64,000 bases of DNA, from assembly GCA_040285825.1 (NCBI GenBank), contig JAUPSS010000011.1:558001-622000 (forward strand), read 5' to 3'. A program made the translations under genes and the position numbers. Below the pieces are notes generated by a model, which was given only the letters and a program-made list of their open reading frames with translations, had not been told where the DNA came from and searched no databases. Each line of letters starts with the position of its first letter. The stretch's first letter is position 1. The stretch comes from Eukaryota sp. TZLM1-RC. Its lineage: Eukaryota > Metamonada: BaSk clade. Positions 60,698 to 64,000 of this stretch are shown here, piece after piece.

Positions 60698-61189
60698 AAG
60701 TATATACTTTTTTTTTAAATTTAATTTTATTCTAAACCTATAAATCAACATCCAAAAAATCCATCTCTCCCAAAACAAAAACACTAGATGCAACTCTCTC
60801 ATAGTGAGATCCAAGAGAAAGCAAAGCATCAGAAACCATCTTCAACATCCCCTTAAAAATAGAAAACACTATTCTATTTTGCCAAAACAATCTGTTGAAA
60901 TTTCTGCCAGTTCTTCTCTTTACAATCATTTCAAAATCATCCAAAAAACGTAAAGCAGTTGGTGCAAGTGAACCAAAAAGGGAAAATACAAATGGATACA
61001 AATTGTATTTTGCATGCTGTAGACTGGCCAATTTGGACAAAGGTTCATTGTATTTTTTGAATTTAAAATTTTCAGCATTTGAAAGGGGATTATGAATTTC
61101 AGAATTAACAAGCCTTTCATTTGAGGCATTACAAGGATCAACAGACATTACATCCAATAAAATGAAGCTTCCATCTAAAGTATATACTT
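60698..61189 (-). mobile_element. RLE-C copy with 12-bp palindromic target-site duplication
   Basis: The minus-strand frame runs from '(L)DGSFILLDVMSVDPCNASN' to 'FVLGEMDFLDVDL', the intact family tail. AAGTATATACTT at 60698-60709 and 61178-61189 flanks the 468-bp insertion (60710-61177). Short and 5'-truncated, with no internal break. Confidence 0.88.
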
Positions 61190-61324
61190 GGGCTAAAAGT
61201 TGTTTCAGTAATTCTAGTAGTTGTGTTTTTGTATTAGACAATAAATAATATCAAATTACCATTTGAATATTATTGCCCAATAATTGTAGCTTGTGAATTA
61301 CAATTTCTATTATATGTAACAAAG

Positions 61325-61510
61325 TTAATTGTGGCCATGCAAAGTGCTCAATGATTTAATTTTGTCACAAATCAAGTTGAATCGCCAATTAGATTGCATG
61401 TTTGATTTCACATATAGCAATTTTGTGCATGATTTTATTCCTTTGAATGAATCTGTTATCATGTGCAAAAGCCATCACATTGAAGTTGAATTTAATTCTA
61501 GGTTAGTGTG
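61325..61510 (+). mobile_element. Highly decayed RLE fragment
   Basis: Plus-strand reading 'LWPCKVLNDLILSQI', then 'FVHDFIPLNESVIMCKSHHI' resembles the RLE-B/F pattern LWPCxLPNDLI ... VHDxVRDQ ... MCKSxxIE with deletions. Knuckle residues are gone. Confidence 0.5.
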
Positions 61511-62100
61511 ATCAAGGTTGTTAATTTAGCGACTGTTGCTGACTGTAATAAATTAGAAGTGATATTTTGCAGAAATGTGCAAAAACAAAAGCACAAACAA
61601 AAAGCATAAAGAACTTTCATCCCAGCTTGGTCATGTTTAACTTGTGAAATACCACTAATATCTTATCCTGTTTCTTGGTTCTGAAACATTAGAATAATTA
61701 GTGAGAATATTTTGAAGGTTTCAAACAATTGTTATAATAGAGTGTAGGAAAGGGTATAATTTTGAATGTTTGATACAATAGAATTGTTTCAAGCTATTCA
61801 CAAATAATAAACAGAAGATCGTTACAATTAGGGGTAGATAACGAAAATTGCGCACTCGAGGGATTTGATGTTGTTGATGCGTGTATTTAGTTCTAATTTA
61901 AGGTAAAGTTTTGTGTTTCGTCCTTATTGCTTCAACTTAAGGTTGGAATAGAAAAAGATCTCACATCTTTTTTTAAAATTGGTGAACATTTCTCAAACTC
62001 CGAGGTCTAGAACCTTGGTTGATTACGCAAAGTCAATCACAAAACACTTCGAAAATTTACTGCCTTCAGTCTTTTTGCAACAAACCAGGGATAAAATCTA
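61511..62100. other. Spacer with no supported feature
   Basis: AT-rich sequence between transposon fragments. No frame longer than ~40 codons and no RNA structure that I could support. Confidence 0.4.
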
Positions 62101-62104
62101 GGCA

Positions 62105-62325
62105 ACAACCATTTTATTTCATTTTCTTGGATGATTTTGTTGAAATTGTAAAACAACGTACATGAAGAATTTTAACGAAACGTTTTGACAGAACAGAATT
62201 GTAATTTCCATTTTTAAAGGTGTTGTCCCGTTATTGTCTTCTGCTCTATTATCTCTTATTTCGCCTTTATGAAAAAAACTTCCAGTCAATTTTTGTTGAC
62301 TGATTTAGGATATGAAGATTTAGAA
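62105..62325 (+). mobile_element. RLE-D terminal fragment
   Basis: Matches the end of RLE-D ('FLDDFVEIVKQRT', 'QFLLTDLGYEDLEL') with stops (TGA in the 'TGR' region, TGA for Trp). It is joined at ~62325 to an RLE-B copy. Confidence 0.65.
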
Positions 62326-63895
62326 TTATTGGCCATGAACCAATTGATTTTTTCATTAATGATGTCAATGTCCCCTTTATCAATTATGATCAGTCTGGTT
62401 TTCGTTTTTTGGGTTGTTATCTCGGAAATATTGATGAAGTCAAAAGCCAACTTTCGACTCTGTTGACTCAATTTGGAAATGAATTAGAATCAATAGAAAA
62501 TTTAAATATTGAGAAACATTTGAAATTCTTTTTCCTCAAAATCTGTTATTCTGGAAAATTTACTCATATTTTGAGATCAACATCACCATCAATTTCCTTG
62601 GAGTTCTGTCGCATTTTTAATGAACAAAGAACTAATTTTTAACAAAATTATTGGAAATTGATGCATCTCAGTTACGAAGCCACATTTTTTTGTGGTACAA
62701 ATTTTGGTGGTGTTGATTTTCATAAGTCAAGCTACCTTTGTAAAGCTGCCTTTATTGGAAGTGGAAAGAATTTTATTTATGAATTTGTGAATCGTTTTCC
62801 TGAAAAAATTCATCTCATTGAAAATTGTGGCAGCTCCTATCTTATTTCTTTGCAACAGGAAATTGAAACTCTTTCACCCAATATTTGGGCTAAATGTTTC
62901 CCCTCTGATATTGTGGAACTTCCTTCAAGAAGCTTGCTCTCCTTACCATTGACTTTTGCAAAATTGCAGAAAAAATTTTGAAAGTTTTAGAAAACTTGGA
63001 TTATATTGTACGTCTTAGCTTGGCTAAGGAAAAAATCCCGTTTTTGCAAACTTTTGATTGATCTTGAAGACAGTTGCTCAAGTTGCTTAATCTCCCAAAT
63101 TCCCAACATTTACGGCCTTCTACTTAATGATCACCAATGGACCACTGCAATGAGATTGAGATGTTTTCTATGGCCTTGTTCATTACCAAATGATTTAATT
63201 TGTCGCTGCAAGAGTGTTGTTACGCTTTCCCATATTTTAAACTGTAAGTATTTTATAACTTATCGCTCACTTGTTCATGACTCAGTTCGTGATCAATTAT
63301 ATGCCATGTGCAAAAGTTTCAATATAGAGGCATTTATTGAGCCACTAGTACGTAAGCTGTCTTCAGATCAAACTGATGATTCCTTTGGTAAAAGAAGGGC
63401 AGATTTAGTAGCTCCAGGGATCGATGGTGTTCTCAATGTTATAGATGTTGTCTCAGTTTATGTTTTCAAAACTTCTGCTGCTCGTTTAGTGTATTCCGCT
63501 GATTCGCCGTTACCTAACGCCGAAAAAAAGAAGATAAAAAAATATGAAGAACCTTTGGCACAGTTAGGTAGAGTGGAACATGTGAAATATCAGTTTGTGC
63601 CGTTTGCAATTTCTCTTTTTGGCAATATTGGACCTTCAGGGTTGCACTTTTTGGAAAATTTTAAAAAAGTGTTACTGAATAGGTCTGGTAATACAATGAA
63701 CTCCACTTTCTGGTTAAATAGAATTGTTTTTTGCATTTTCAAGTCTATTCCACCAATGATTTCAAAGGCACTTTAGCTATTGGTGTAGAATATGAACGTA
63801 ATGCTGTGAGTAGGTTCAGTAATAGTGACGCTTGTTTGGAGGATATTGAATTTTAGATGGTTTTTTTATCTCAATAAATATTCCAGTTTAAAAAA
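62326..63895 (+). mobile_element. RLE-B copy, longest of its family
   Basis: Starts in the RT ('INDVNVPFINYDQSGFRFLG' then 'CYLGNIDEVKSQLS'), with 62409-62642 open ('KHLKFFFLKICYSGKFTHIL'), 62658-62981 ('GGVDFHKSSYLCKAAFIGSG', 'IWAKCFPSDIVELP') and 63006-63776 open through the knuckle (CRCKSVVTLSHILNC), 'RSLVHDSVRDQLYAMCKSF' and the endonuclease ('KRRADLVAPGIDG', 'VIDVVSVYV', 'KKKIKKYEEP'). After a one-base loss it ends 'DACLEDIEF'. Frameshifts near 62640, 62985 and 63772 make it defective. Confidence 0.85.
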
Positions 63896-64000
63896 AAAGA
63901 TTTAGAATTTTGATTTTTGTGTACAGTTTTTGAAAGTATTAAATTAAAAATTTTCTAAAAAAACGATTTTATTCAATAATAAAAATTAAAATAGACAGTA

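Overview
This window is nuclear DNA of a microbial eukaryote that uses the standard genetic code (TAA, TAG and TGA all end genes here) and has, or recently had, a cilium. Evidence is meckelin (TMEM67), a tubulin polyglutamylase subunit (TPGS2), a TORTIFOLIA1-like TOG protein, cytosolic HSP90, eL18, aladin, NudC, YIPF6, RCE1, SKI8/WDR61, maspardin, a LYAR-type zinc finger, SWS1/ZSWIM7 and a VPS4/katanin-type AAA ATPase, plus one tRNA-Thr. Base composition is AT-rich. Genes are compact and on both strands. Every intron I could resolve by protein continuity is only 26-37 nt long, starts GTATG/GTTTG/GTTAG and often has CTAAY a few bases before the AG. I cannot name the species.

The second component, covering nearly half of the window, is repeats. 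At least six related families (called RLE-A to RLE-F here) are 5'-truncated non-LTR retrotransposons. They encode the end of a reverse transcriptase, a CxCx(6-7)HxxxxC zinc knuckle and a C-terminal restriction-like (PD-D/E-xK, R2/R4 type) endonuclease. Several copies have clear 7-14 bp target-site duplications, one copy is nested inside another, and most carry stops or frameshifts. One RLE-D copy is split by a short gag-only LTR retrotransposon with paired LTRs.

The most unusual component is three remnants of Fanzor (eukaryotic TnpB-like, RuvC-domain RNA-guided nuclease) elements: two copies of one family (13.9-16.0 kb, plus; 28.6-30.2 kb, minus) and one copy of a different, GC-richer family (46.4-48.4 kb, plus). 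The two sister copies share the same reading-frame breaks. Each ends in a conserved 7-bp hairpin lying 2-3 nt before the start codon of a same-strand host gene (an unknown 144-aa protein and meckelin). The third lies upstream of the LYAR-like gene, also on the same strand.

Layout: 0-4 kb RLE copies; 4-9 kb YIPF6, a doubtful membrane ORF, an LRR/coiled-coil gene and maspardin; 9.3-16 kb RLE-D with LTR insertion, RLE-A, RLE-B and Fanzor; 16-18.5 kb three host genes; 18.9-21 kb RLE-C with RT catalytic box; 21-23 kb RCE1 and SKI8; 23-25 kb RLE-D and RLE-E; 25.7-28.6 kb meckelin; 28.6-31 kb Fanzor and RLE-C; 31-36.4 kb TPGS2, NudC, aladin, zinc-ribbon protein, helical protein and zinc-knuckle locus; 36.4-40 kb RLE fragments around eL18; 40.5-42.4 kb TOG protein; 42.5-44.6 kb nested RLE; 44.7-46.1 kb PLAC8 and two small genes; 46.4-49.4 kb Fanzor, LYAR, tRNA; 50-51.2 kb AAA ATPase; 51.6-53 kb RLE-A; 53.1-56.3 kb HSP90 and SWS1; 56.5-64 kb RLE fragments, a LINE RT scrap and a pogo/CENP-B-like transposase remnant. 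Host genes are otherwise ordinary housekeeping, trafficking, tubulin and cilium genes without operon-like logic.
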